Below are positions 9,037 to 17,652 of a stretch of DNA of 64,000 nt, piece after piece. Both the position numbers and the translations under genes were made by a program. The notes under the pieces were generated by a model. The model was not told where the DNA came from, made no database searches, and worked only from the letters and a program-made list of their open reading frames with translations. This stretch comes from Lederbergia graminis. Lineage in GTDB: Bacteria > Bacillota > Bacilli > Bacillales > Bacillaceae_C. The DNA lies in the NCBI RefSeq assembly GCF_042655485.1, contig NZ_JBHSMC010000025.1:62001-126000 (forward strand). Reading direction: 5' to 3'. How positions within the stretch are numbered: the stretch's first letter is position 1; each line of letters opens with the position of its first letter.

Positions 9037-10545
9037 TTGGCTAATAAAAAAGCAAAGATGATAGTGGAAAAGGACTTTAAAGTATCTGAGGTAGATAAGC
9101 GAATTTATGGATCATTTGTCGAGCATTTAGGGCGATGTGTATATGGTGGAATTTATGAACCAGGTCATCCGGAAGCAGATGAAAATGGATTCCGTAAAGA
9201 CGTAGCACAACTCGTTAGAGAATTAAATGTACCTTTAGTGCGCTATCCTGGTGGGAATTTCGTGTCCGGTTATAACTGGGAAGATGGGGTTGGACCGAAA
9301 GAAAATCGCCCACGTCGTTTGGAACTTGCATGGCGTACAATTGAAACGAATGAAATTGGAACAAATGAATTTGCTGATTGGGCGAAATTAGTTGGTGCTG
9401 AAGTGAATATGGCGGTGAATCTTGGTACTAGAGGGGTAGATGCTGCTCGTAATCTAGTAGAATATTGTAACCATCCATCCGGCACTTATTATAGTGACCT
9501 TCGTATCTCTCATGGATATAAAGAACCTCACAAAATTAAAACATGGTGCCTTGGAAATGAAATGGATGGTCCATGGCAAATTGGCGCTAAGACAGCAACA
9601 GAATATGGAAGACTTGCAAATGAAGCTGCAAAGGTTATGAAGTTAGTTGACCCTTCGATTGAATTAGTAGCATGTGGTAGCTCAAGTAGAACGATGCCAA
9701 CATTTGCAGATTGGGAGGCAACTGTACTTGATCATACATACCACAATGTTGAGTATATTTCTTTACATCAATACTACGGTAACCGCAGTAATGATATAGC
9801 AAACTATTTAGCTAGCTCTCTTGAAATGGATGATTTTATTAAATCTGTTATTTCAATTGCAGACTATATCAAGTCGAAAAAACGTAGCAAGAAGACTATT
9901 AATCTTTCATTTGATGAGTGGAATGTATGGTATCACTCTAATGATGCTGACCGTAAAATCGAGCCTTGGTCCATTGCACCACCACAACTAGAAGATATTT
10001 ACAATTTCGAAGATGCATTACTAGTTGGTTCTATGTTAATTACATTACTGAAGAATGCTGACCGCGTAAAAATTGCATGTATGGCTCAGTTAGTAAACGT
10101 AATTGCACCAATTATGACTGAAAATGGTGGACCAGCATGGAAGCAAACGATTTTCTATCCATTTATGCATACATCTACATTTGGAAGAGGGGTTGTTCTA
10201 AACCCAATCGTTTCTAGTCCAAAATACGATAGTAAAGATTTCACAGATGTACCTGTTTTGGATACAACTGCAGTGTACAACGAAGAAAATGAAGAACTAA
10301 CAATCTTTGCGGTTAACCGTGACCTAGAAGATACTTTATTACTAGAAGCAGACATTCGCAATTTCGATGGTTACCGCGTTCTGGAACACATTGTGTTAGA
10401 AAATGATGATTTAAAGCAAGTAAACACAGCTACAAATCAAGCAGTTGCACCACACACAGGTGGAGACGCTAAAAATGACAATGGCCATGTAACAGCATCA
10501 CTACCTAAGCTATCATGGAACGTAATTCGCTTGAAAAAACAATAA
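9037..10545 (+). CDS. abfA: Alpha-L-arabinofuranosidase, GH51
   Basis: The 502-residue protein aligns colinearly with Geobacillus stearothermophilus AbfA, which is also 502 residues. The acid/base Glu175 is in WCLGNEMDGPW and the nucleophile Glu294 in SFDEWNVWY, at the same positions as in that enzyme. It removes terminal alpha-L-arabinofuranose from arabinan and arabinoxylan oligosaccharides in the cytoplasm; there is no signal peptide. It starts at TTG behind GGGAGGAGAAGG. Two AraR-like boxes and a cre-like site lie upstream, so arabinose induction and glucose repression are expected. A hairpin follows the stop. Confidence 0.97.
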   Translation: MANKKAKMIVEKDFKVSEVDKRIYGSFVEHLGRCVYGGIYEPGHPEADENGFRKDVAQLVRELNVPLVRYPGGNFVSGYNWEDGVGPKENRPRRLELAWRTIETNEIGTNEFADWAKLVGAEVNMAVNLGTRGVDAARNLVEYCNHPSGTYYSDLRISHGYKEPHKIKTWCLGNEMDGPWQIGAKTATEYGRLANEAAKVMKLVDPSIELVACGSSSRTMPTFADWEATVLDHTYHNVEYISLHQYYGNRSNDIANYLASSLEMDDFIKSVISIADYIKSKKRSKKTINLSFDEWNVWYHSNDADRKIEPWSIAPPQLEDIYNFEDALLVGSMLITLLKNADRVKIACMAQLVNVIAPIMTENGGPAWKQTIFYPFMHTSTFGRGVVLNPIVSSPKYDSKDFTDVPVLDTTAVYNEENEELTIFAVNRDLEDTLLLEADIRNFDGYRVLEHIVLENDDLKQVNTATNQAVAPHTGGDAKNDNGHVTASLPKLSWNVIRLKKQ

Positions 10546-10568
10546 TGGGGTTTACCCCGCATTATCCT

Positions 10569-10599
10569 GAATTGTTTGGGGGCTAACCCCAAACAATTC
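10569..10599 (+). terminator. Hairpin after abfA, probable terminator
   Basis: Perfect stem GAATTGTTTGGGG / CCCCAAACAATTC with a short loop. The T-run after it is weak, so termination may be partial. A second small GGGGTTTACCCC stem precedes it. Confidence 0.55.
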
Positions 10600-10654
10600 T
10601 TACCTCATGATATCCACTAACATCTTCATCAACTTAGATTTCAAATCAAAATAA

Positions 10655-10668
10655 TGAAAGTGCTTTCA
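10655..10668 (+). promoter_or_regulatory. Probable cre (CcpA) site upstream of the giant GH43 gene
   Basis: TGAAAGTGCTTTCA is a perfect palindrome-like cre with one deviation (C to T in the central CG). It lies about 90 bp before the start codon. Confidence 0.5.
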
Positions 10669-10689
10669 TTTTATACTTAAAGGAGTGTG

Positions 10690-10713
10690 ATGCCTTTGGA
10701 TAAGTATGATTAG
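10690..10713 (+). CDS. Possible seven-codon leader peptide ahead of the giant GH43 gene
   Basis: ATG-CCT-TTG-GAT-AAG-TAT-GAT-TAG follows an ideal ribosome site (AAAGGAG, 10679-10685) with 4-bp spacing. It ends 46 bp before the main start codon, which has its own GGGGGAG site. It could be a translated leader or a chance match. No attenuator hairpin is obvious between the two. Confidence 0.25.
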   Translation: MPLDKYD

Positions 10714-10759
10714 TCGATCGTGAAAGTATTTGTTGAAAATTGAATAAGGGGGAGTAGCA

Positions 10760-13700
10760 ATGGGGAGAAATGTGCTGAAAAAGATCGCATATTACTTTTT
10801 AGCACTATCATTACTTGTCCCTGCACCAGCATCTGTATATGCAGCTGACGGTGAGGGAGAAGTAGAAGTAAAACCGGCTGAATCACAAGATAAGCCTGTT
10901 TTTAAGAATGCATCTGTACATGATCCTTCTGTCATTAAGGTGGACGATACGTATTACGTACTCGGATCTCATCTAGCTATGGCGAAGACGAAGGATTTGA
11001 TGCAATGGGATAAAGTTGCAGATGGTGTAAATGCAGCAAATCCGTTGTTTGATGATGTAACAAAGGAATTAGCAGAGGCGCTCGATTGGGCAGAATCTGA
11101 AACATTATGGGCTGGAGATATTATTCAGCTAGAAGACGGAAAGTTTTACATGTATTACAACGCTTGTAAAGGAGATTCGCCTCGTTCCGCACTTGGTGTT
11201 GCTGTAGCCGATCATATCGAAGGTCCATATAAGGACTTAGGGATTTTCTTGAAATCTGGCATGTGGAATGAAACCAGTGAAGATGACACCATTTATGATG
11301 CTACTGTTCATCCTAATGTGATAGATCCACATACCTTTTTCGATGCAGAGAATCGACTTTGGATGGTATATGGATCCTATTCTGGTGGAATTTTTATCTT
11401 GAAACTTAATCCTGAAACAGGATTCCCATACCCAGACCAAGGCTATGGAAAGCACTTAATTGGGGGCAATCACAGTAGAATTGAAGGACCTTACATTCAA
11501 TACGACCCAAATACGGAATATTACTATTTATACACAACTTTTGGTGGTCTTGCTGCTGGTGATGGCTACAATATGCGTGTTGCCCGTTCCAAAAATCCGG
11601 ATGGTCCATATGTGGATGCAGAAGGTAATGATATGTCCAAAGTAAAAGCGGACAGAAGTAAGCCATTATTTGATGATGAGTCGATAAAGCCTTACGGTGT
11701 CAAACTAATGGGAGATTACTTGTTTACTAGAAACCCAGGAGAAGCGGGAGTAGATACTGGATATGTATCTGCTGGACATAACTCCGTTTATTATGATGAA
11801 GCAACTGGACAACACTTCTTAATTTTCCATACACGTTTCCCAGGAAGAGGAGAAGCGCATGAAATTCGCGTTCATCAATTGTTCATGAATGCTGATGGCT
11901 GGCCAGTTGTAGCACCATATCGTTATGCAGAGGAAACGTTACAAGCGGTTTCGAAAGCAGACATTAGTGGTGATTATAAATTCATTAACCATGGAAAAGA
12001 AATCGTCATGAATCTCGCAACACCTACGACGATTACCCTAAAAGAAGACGGTACTATTTCAGGACCTGTCAAAGGAAGCTGGGAATTGTCAGATGATTAT
12101 CATGCGACATTGAAAGTAAATGGAGAGACGTACAAAGGAGTATTTTTACGTCAGTGGGACCCGACAACAGAAAGTTATAATCTTACATTCACCGCTTTAT
12201 CTGGAAAAGGCGTAGCAGTTTGGGGAAGTAAGACTGTAAGCCAAACAGATAAACAACTTGTTGATACAGTGAAAAATGAGTTAGACCTTGGTGATACGAG
12301 TGGCATCATTGCTAACTTATCGCTTCCAACAGCAGGTGCTAATGGTGTGAAAATTAGTTGGGAATCATCCAACCGTGCTGTTATTTCTACAACTGGAGTA
12401 GTAACAAGACCATCAGCTGGAGCAGATAATGTCCTAGTGAAGTTAACCGCCACAATTACAAAAGGGGCATATGCTGCGAAGAAAAGCTTTGAAATCACTG
12501 TTTTAGCTGAAAAAGCAGCAGGATTAGTTGCTCACTACCAGTTTGAAGATGATTTAACTGATGAAACCGGAAATGTCAGTGAGGGAACTGTTACAGGCGA
12601 CCGCATTGATAAGCAAGGTGGAACAATCAGTTTTACAGATGGAAAAGTAGGGAAAGCGGCTAAGTTCGACGGTGCTTCTGGAATCTTGTTACCGAAAGGA
12701 CTCATCGCCAGCAATCAATATACAGTTTCATTCTGGTTGAATCCGGAACAACTAACTGGATTTACTACAAGCTTTTTTGGTGCACGTGCAACAAACAGCT
12801 GGATAAGTTTTCTTCCGGCAGGTCTCGGTGATGCTGGAAAAACGATGTTATGGTCGGGAGAAGCTTGGTATGATGCCGTAACTGATACGAAAATTAACGT
12901 AAATGAATGGTCACATATTGCTTTCTCTGTTAATAACGGGAATGTAGAAGTTTACATTAATGGTGTAAATAAGTTTACAGGCAAAAACTTCCCGAACATT
13001 TTCACCACACAAAATGCCGTGTTTGGACTCGGTGTGAATTATTGGGACCTTCCATACAAAGGGTTAATCGATGAACTACTCTTCTATGATAATGGAAACC
13101 TAACGGAAGAACAGATACAAGATTACTATGAAACAGGTGAAATACCTGAACTAGAAACTCCTATTAATACAACAAAGTTACAACAGTTAATCCATACTGC
13201 AAAGCAATATGTAGAAGGTTCTTTTACAGAAGCGAGTCTTTCTGCTTTGCAAACAGCTATTTCGGATGCAGAAGCAGCGCTTGATACAGTTACAACTGAA
13301 ACAGAACTTAATCAAGCAATCGCTGATTTACAAGCAGCTATTAATGGGTTGGTTGAAATCAAACAACCAGGCTTATCTGCATACTATTCATTTGATGGTA
13401 ATCTCTCCGATGAAACTTTAAATGCAGGAGATGGAACCGTTACAGGTGATCGAATTGATAATACAGATGGTCAGATTACGTTCACAAAAGGTGTAAACGG
13501 CGGACAAGCAGCTGTATTTGATGGAGCCTCTGGTGTGAAATTACCGAATGGCTTAATTTCTAGCTATAAATACTCCATTTCTTTATGGCTAAAACCAGAT
13601 ACATTAACGCAATACACTACTTCTTTCTTCGGAGCAAGATCAACGGATGACTGGATTAGCTTACTTCCAGGTGGAAATGCAGGTAATCAAACAGGTCTTT

Positions 13701-16700
13701 GGTCTAGAGCGAATACAGCGAATGGTGAAAAATGGTTTGATGGTATGGTAGGCTCACGAATTCCAACAAACACGTGGAGTCATCTTGCTGTCACTGTAAA
13801 TGAAGGATTAGTCGAAGTTTATTTAAATGGAGAACGAAAATTTTCTGGCGCAGGATTGGAAGACATTTTTACAACGGAAGATGCTGTATTTAGTTTAGCT
13901 GTCAACTATTGGGATGTACCATACAAAGGGTTAATGGATGAATTACTCATATATGATGGCATAGTATTATCCTCTAATGAAATAAAAACGTACTTTGAAA
14001 CAGGAGAATTCCCAACTGAACTAAATCAGGGAAGGACAAAACTTCAAGAATTACTAGTCAATGCTAAGGTCATCAAAAATTATGGCACATATACAGATGA
14101 GTCATTTTTAGCATTACAAACGCTTATAAAAGAGTATGAAGCAGCACTTGAAAGTGATACGAAAGATGACTGGAGCGCAGAAATTATTGCATTACAAGCA
14201 GCTATCGATGGCTTGGAAAAAGCGGAAGCACATCCGAATTTCCAAAATGTCGGAATCCATGATCCTTCCATTATTAAAGCAAATGGCAAGTACTATGTAT
14301 TCGGTACACATATTGAAGCTGCTAAGTCAGATGACTTAATGAATTGGGAACGGTTTACAAATGGCTATACGACACCAGGTAATGCATTATATGGTGATTT
14401 ATCTTCGAACCTTGCAGGATCGTTCCAATGGGCAGGAGAAGATGATGCCGATAGTAAAGGTGGCTTTTCCGTATGGGCACCGGAAATTTTCTGGAATGAG
14501 CATTATGTGAACGAAGATGGCTCTAAAGGTGCGTATATGATGTATTATAGTGCATCGTCCACTTATATTCGTTCAGCTCTAGGGATTGCTGTTTCCAAGG
14601 ATATTGAAGGTCCATATGAATATGTGGACACGATCATTTACTCCGGTTTTACAAGAGATGAAGCATATGATGCTAATAGTGATGTGAATAAGAAATGGAC
14701 GAACACAAATATTCCAGGCTTGATCGAAGATGGCACATTATCCGATGTAAGGCCAGGTTGGTTTAATAGCAATGGTTCTTATAACAACGGTGTTTTCCCT
14801 AACGCCATTGATGCGAATCTTTTCTATGATGAAAATGGGAAGTTGTGGATGACATATGGTTCGTGGTCAGGCGGAATCTTCCTACTTGAATTAGATAAAG
14901 AGACAGGGAAGCCAATACATCCTGGAAAAGATGGGACAACTGAAGATGGTAGATTAATAGACCGATATTTCGGTACAAAAATCTCAGGTGGCTTTGGTAA
15001 ATCAGGTGAAGGTCCTTATGTGACATATGATAAAGCAACAGGTTACTACTACTTGTATGTGACATATGGCTGGCTTGCAGCAGATGGCGAATATAATATG
15101 CGATTGTTCAGAGCTGAAAATCCAGAAGGACCATATTTAGATATTTCTGGACAAAACGCAGTTCTCACAAGTAATGCAGATCATTCGCCAATTGGGAATA
15201 AACTAATAGGTCACTTCTTATTCGAAAGAAAACAAGGAGATCCTGGTACTGGAGTGGGCTATGGTTATGTTTCATCAGGTCATAACTCTGCGTATATCGA
15301 TCCTGATACTGGTGAGCGTTTCTTAGTATTCCATACTCGCTTCCCGAATAGGGGAGAAGCATTTGAACTAAGAATTCACCAGATGTTTATGAATGAGGAT
15401 GAGTGGCTAGTTGTCGCACCATCTCGATATACAGGTGAAAAACTGGATAAAATAAATCCTGATCAAATCATTGGTGAATATCAATTTGTAAATCATGAGA
15501 AGGATATTTCCAAAACGATTAAAAAGTCGGTAACCATTACATTGAATGAAGATGGTACGATTGCTGGACCTGTAAATGGAACATGGGAGTTAGTAGATGA
15601 ATACTATGCGACGTTAACGATTGATGGAAAAACATATAAAGGCGTATTTGTAAGACAGTGGAATGAAGTGACAGAATCAACAGAGATGGCTTTTACAGCA
15701 GTTTCTGAAGAAGGTAAATCAATTTGGGGCATTAGAAAGTCATATGAACAATCAGATGTAGAAATTGTCGAGATTGTAAAAGAGCAGTTAACTCTTGGTG
15801 ACACATGCTCAATCGACATAGATTTACCATCACAAGGAATTCATGGGGCAAAAATCACATGGCAATCCTCCAACGAAGCGGTTGTTTCGAATGAAGGTAT
15901 TGTTACAAGACCTGTACCTGGATCTGGACATGTAGAAGTAACCTTGACTGCAACAATTACGAAAGGGGAAGCAAGCACAACTAAAACCTTTACGATTATT
16001 GTTGTAGCGGAAGGAAGTTTAGTTGCTCACTATTCCTTCGATGATGACTTAGTGGAAAACAGTGGAAATAGTGAAAACGGAACGGTTACCGGTAATCGGA
16101 TTGATGCTGAAGGTGGAACAATCACCTTTGAAAATGGTGTGCTTGGAAAAGCAGCATATTTTAATGGCGATTCTGGGGTGCTTTTACCAAAAGGATTAAT
16201 AAGTAGTAATCAATATACTGTTTCCTTATGGTTAAAACCAGAAGAGTTAACGGCCTTTACAACGACATTCTTTGGTGCTAGAACAACAGATAGTTGGATA
16301 AGCTTCGTTCCAAGTGGTCCAGTAAATGATCAAACGATGTTATGGTCTGGTACTCAGTGGTTCGATGCTCCAACGGGCTTGCAAATCAAAGCGAATGAGT
16401 GGACGCACGTCGCATTCACAGTCGATAAAGGAAAAGTGGATGTGTACATTGACGGTGTCAACAAATTCACGAGCACTGGGTTCCCGAACGTCTTTACAAC
16501 GGATGATGCAGTATTCGCACTCGGTGTAAACTACTGGGATACTCCTTACAAAGGTTTCATGGACGAACTACTTGTCTATGAGAATATGGTGTTATCTGGA
16601 GAAGATATTAAGGATTACTATGAGTCTATTTCCCTTCCTCCAGTTGATTCTTTAGAAGTTGGCTCGAAGGAGGATTTAATAGCTAGTGGTGATGGTATTT

Positions 16701-17530
16701 ATGAGGTTGAAAAACCTGCTAAGTCTGTCACGTTAAAGAAAGAAGTATTAGAGCAGTTAGAAGAAGATGCTTCAATTATTTTAACGGATGGACAAGTGAA
16801 CGTAACAATACCTGTTGCACTTTTACAAGCAGGAGCGGATATTACGTTTAATTTCAGAGAAGTCTCAGATGTAATCGCAGAGAAAAATACGGATGCTGTA
16901 AGCAAACTGTATAACTTCACTATCGTAGCGAATGGTGAAAATGTAACTGAATTTGCTGAACCGATTACGTTGACTTTCACAGTAGATCCAAGCGAAGTTA
17001 CGAACTGGGATAACTTAAAAGTGGTCTTTATTGATGAAAATGGCGTAAAACAGGAGGAAATTACACCGGAATCTATTGACAGAGAAAACGGCATTGTAAC
17101 AGCAAAGGTTCGTCATTTTAGCGCTTATGGTGTATTCGAAATCGCAGATTCAGGTGACCCAGGTGATCCGAGCGATCCAGGGAATCCAGGCGATCCGGGC
17201 GATCCGGGCGATCCAGGTGACCCAGGTGATCCGGGCGATCCGGGTGACCCAGGTGACCCAGGTGATCCAGGCGATCCAGGTGACCCAGGCGATCCAGGTG
17301 ATCCTGGCACTCCAAATGATTCAGATGACTCAAGTGATTCAGACGATTCAGCTGACCCAGGTGACTCAGAAAAGCCTGGTAACCAGGACAATGACGATAA
17401 AAAAGATGATAAGGATGAAGAGCTTCCAAACACAGCGACATCAATGTATAACCTATTATTAATAGGTTTCATATTGTTAGCTTTAGGTGGAGTATCGTTG
17501 TTTATCATCAGACGTAGAAGTCTTAGATAA
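10760..17530 (+). CDS. Giant wall-anchored arabinanase-like protein: two GH43, three LamG, FIVAR, LPNTA sorting signal
   Basis: A 2256-residue exported protein. Signal peptide about 1-29; GH43 domain about 48-400 (VHDPS Asp55, VIDPHTFF, RIEGPYI); GH43-associated beta domain 404-491; Ig-like (aBig-type) 495-590; LamG-type 591-800; FIVAR-type helical 803-870; LamG 872-1087; FIVAR 1091-1155; second GH43 1160-1555; beta domain 1568-1664; Ig-like 1666-1750; third LamG 1754-1960; a pre-anchor domain to 2130; 18 Gly-Asp-Pro-like triplets 2132-2185; Asp/Ser-rich stalk; sortase motif LPNTA at 2222-2226, a membrane segment and RRRSLR. The GH43 domains most resemble extracellular endo-1,5-alpha-L-arabinanases (AbnB/YxiA type), with Asp/Asp/Glu catalytic residues visible. 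It probably cuts arabinan at the cell surface. No sortase gene is in the window. Confidence 0.92.
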   Translation: MGRNVLKKIAYYFLALSLLVPAPASVYAADGEGEVEVKPAESQDKPVFKNASVHDPSVIKVDDTYYVLGSHLAMAKTKDLMQWDKVADGVNAANPLFDDVTKELAEALDWAESETLWAGDIIQLEDGKFYMYYNACKGDSPRSALGVAVADHIEGPYKDLGIFLKSGMWNETSEDDTIYDATVHPNVIDPHTFFDAENRLWMVYGSYSGGIFILKLNPETGFPYPDQGYGKHLIGGNHSRIEGPYIQYDPNTEYYYLYTTFGGLAAGDGYNMRVARSKNPDGPYVDAEGNDMSKVKADRSKPLFDDESIKPYGVKLMGDYLFTRNPGEAGVDTGYVSAGHNSVYYDEATGQHFLIFHTRFPGRGEAHEIRVHQLFMNADGWPVVAPYRYAEETLQAVSKADISGDYKFINHGKEIVMNLATPTTITLKEDGTISGPVKGSWELSDDYHATLKVNGETYKGVFLRQWDPTTESYNLTFTALSGKGVAVWGSKTVSQTDKQLVDTVKNELDLGDTSGIIANLSLPTAGANGVKISWESSNRAVISTTGVVTRPSAGADNVLVKLTATITKGAYAAKKSFEITVLAEKAAGLVAHYQFEDDLTDETGNVSEGTVTGDRIDKQGGTISFTDGKVGKAAKFDGASGILLPKGLIASNQYTVSFWLNPEQLTGFTTSFFGARATNSWISFLPAGLGDAGKTMLWSGEAWYDAVTDTKINVNEWSHIAFSVNNGNVEVYINGVNKFTGKNFPNIFTTQNAVFGLGVNYWDLPYKGLIDELLFYDNGNLTEEQIQDYYETGEIPELETPINTTKLQQLIHTAKQYVEGSFTEASLSALQTAISDAEAALDTVTTETELNQAIADLQAAINGLVEIKQPGLSAYYSFDGNLSDETLNAGDGTVTGDRIDNTDGQITFTKGVNGGQAAVFDGASGVKLPNGLISSYKYSISLWLKPDTLTQYTTSFFGARSTDDWISLLPGGNAGNQTGLWSRANTANGEKWFDGMVGSRIPTNTWSHLAVTVNEGLVEVYLNGERKFSGAGLEDIFTTEDAVFSLAVNYWDVPYKGLMDELLIYDGIVLSSNEIKTYFETGEFPTELNQGRTKLQELLVNAKVIKNYGTYTDESFLALQTLIKEYEAALESDTKDDWSAEIIALQAAIDGLEKAEAHPNFQNVGIHDPSIIKANGKYYVFGTHIEAAKSDDLMNWERFTNGYTTPGNALYGDLSSNLAGSFQWAGEDDADSKGGFSVWAPEIFWNEHYVNEDGSKGAYMMYYSASSTYIRSALGIAVSKDIEGPYEYVDTIIYSGFTRDEAYDANSDVNKKWTNTNIPGLIEDGTLSDVRPGWFNSNGSYNNGVFPNAIDANLFYDENGKLWMTYGSWSGGIFLLELDKETGKPIHPGKDGTTEDGRLIDRYFGTKISGGFGKSGEGPYVTYDKATGYYYLYVTYGWLAADGEYNMRLFRAENPEGPYLDISGQNAVLTSNADHSPIGNKLIGHFLFERKQGDPGTGVGYGYVSSGHNSAYIDPDTGERFLVFHTRFPNRGEAFELRIHQMFMNEDEWLVVAPSRYTGEKLDKINPDQIIGEYQFVNHEKDISKTIKKSVTITLNEDGTIAGPVNGTWELVDEYYATLTIDGKTYKGVFVRQWNEVTESTEMAFTAVSEEGKSIWGIRKSYEQSDVEIVEIVKEQLTLGDTCSIDIDLPSQGIHGAKITWQSSNEAVVSNEGIVTRPVPGSGHVEVTLTATITKGEASTTKTFTIIVVAEGSLVAHYSFDDDLVENSGNSENGTVTGNRIDAEGGTITFENGVLGKAAYFNGDSGVLLPKGLISSNQYTVSLWLKPEELTAFTTTFFGARTTDSWISFVPSGPVNDQTMLWSGTQWFDAPTGLQIKANEWTHVAFTVDKGKVDVYIDGVNKFTSTGFPNVFTTDDAVFALGVNYWDTPYKGFMDELLVYENMVLSGEDIKDYYESISLPPVDSLEVGSKEDLIASGDGIYEVEKPAKSVTLKKEVLEQLEEDASIILTDGQVNVTIPVALLQAGADITFNFREVSDVIAEKNTDAVSKLYNFTIVANGENVTEFAEPITLTFTVDPSEVTNWDNLKVVFIDENGVKQEEITPESIDRENGIVTAKVRHFSAYGVFEIADSGDPGDPSDPGNPGDPGDPGDPGDPGDPGDPGDPGDPGDPGDPGDPGDPGDPGTPNDSDDSSDSDDSADPGDSEKPGNQDNDDKKDDKDEELPNTATSMYNLLLIGFILLALGGVSLFIIRRRSLR
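17153..17314 (+). repeat. 9-bp coding tandem repeat encoding (Gly-Asp-Pro)n
   Basis: Eighteen consecutive 9-bp units of the GGTGATCCA type encode [G/S][D/N/T]P triplets as a rigid spacer before the sorting signal. Units differ mainly at third codon positions. Repeat number could change by slippage without a frameshift. Confidence 0.9.
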
Positions 17531-17545
17531 TCTGTAAGTTTTATA

Positions 17546-17592
17546 GGTAAAAGTCATGATTCATGTCGACGTGGCTTTTACCGTTCTTTTTT
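17546..17592 (+). terminator. Intrinsic terminator after the giant GH43 gene
   Basis: Stem GGTAAAAG / CTTTTACC with a roughly 20-base loop that can itself pair, then GTTCTTTTTT. The hairpin covers the most upstream ATG (17563) of the next gene. Confidence 0.7.
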
Positions 17593-17652
17593 CTATTTAA
17601 CAAAGGTAATAAGAGAAATTCGCAGAATAATATTAATAAGAATGAAAAGAAG

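Noticed and set aside
17118..17508. Overlapping frames rich in Gly/Ser or Leu/His over the Gly-Asp-Pro repeat
   Set aside because: They are by-products of the 9-bp coding repeat in the giant GH43 gene.
17563..17652. Upstream ATG extending the second GH43 gene by 30 codons
   Set aside because: The ATG is within the loop of the terminator of the giant gene and lacks a ribosome site. The extension is low-complexity Asn/Lys sequence, not a signal peptide.
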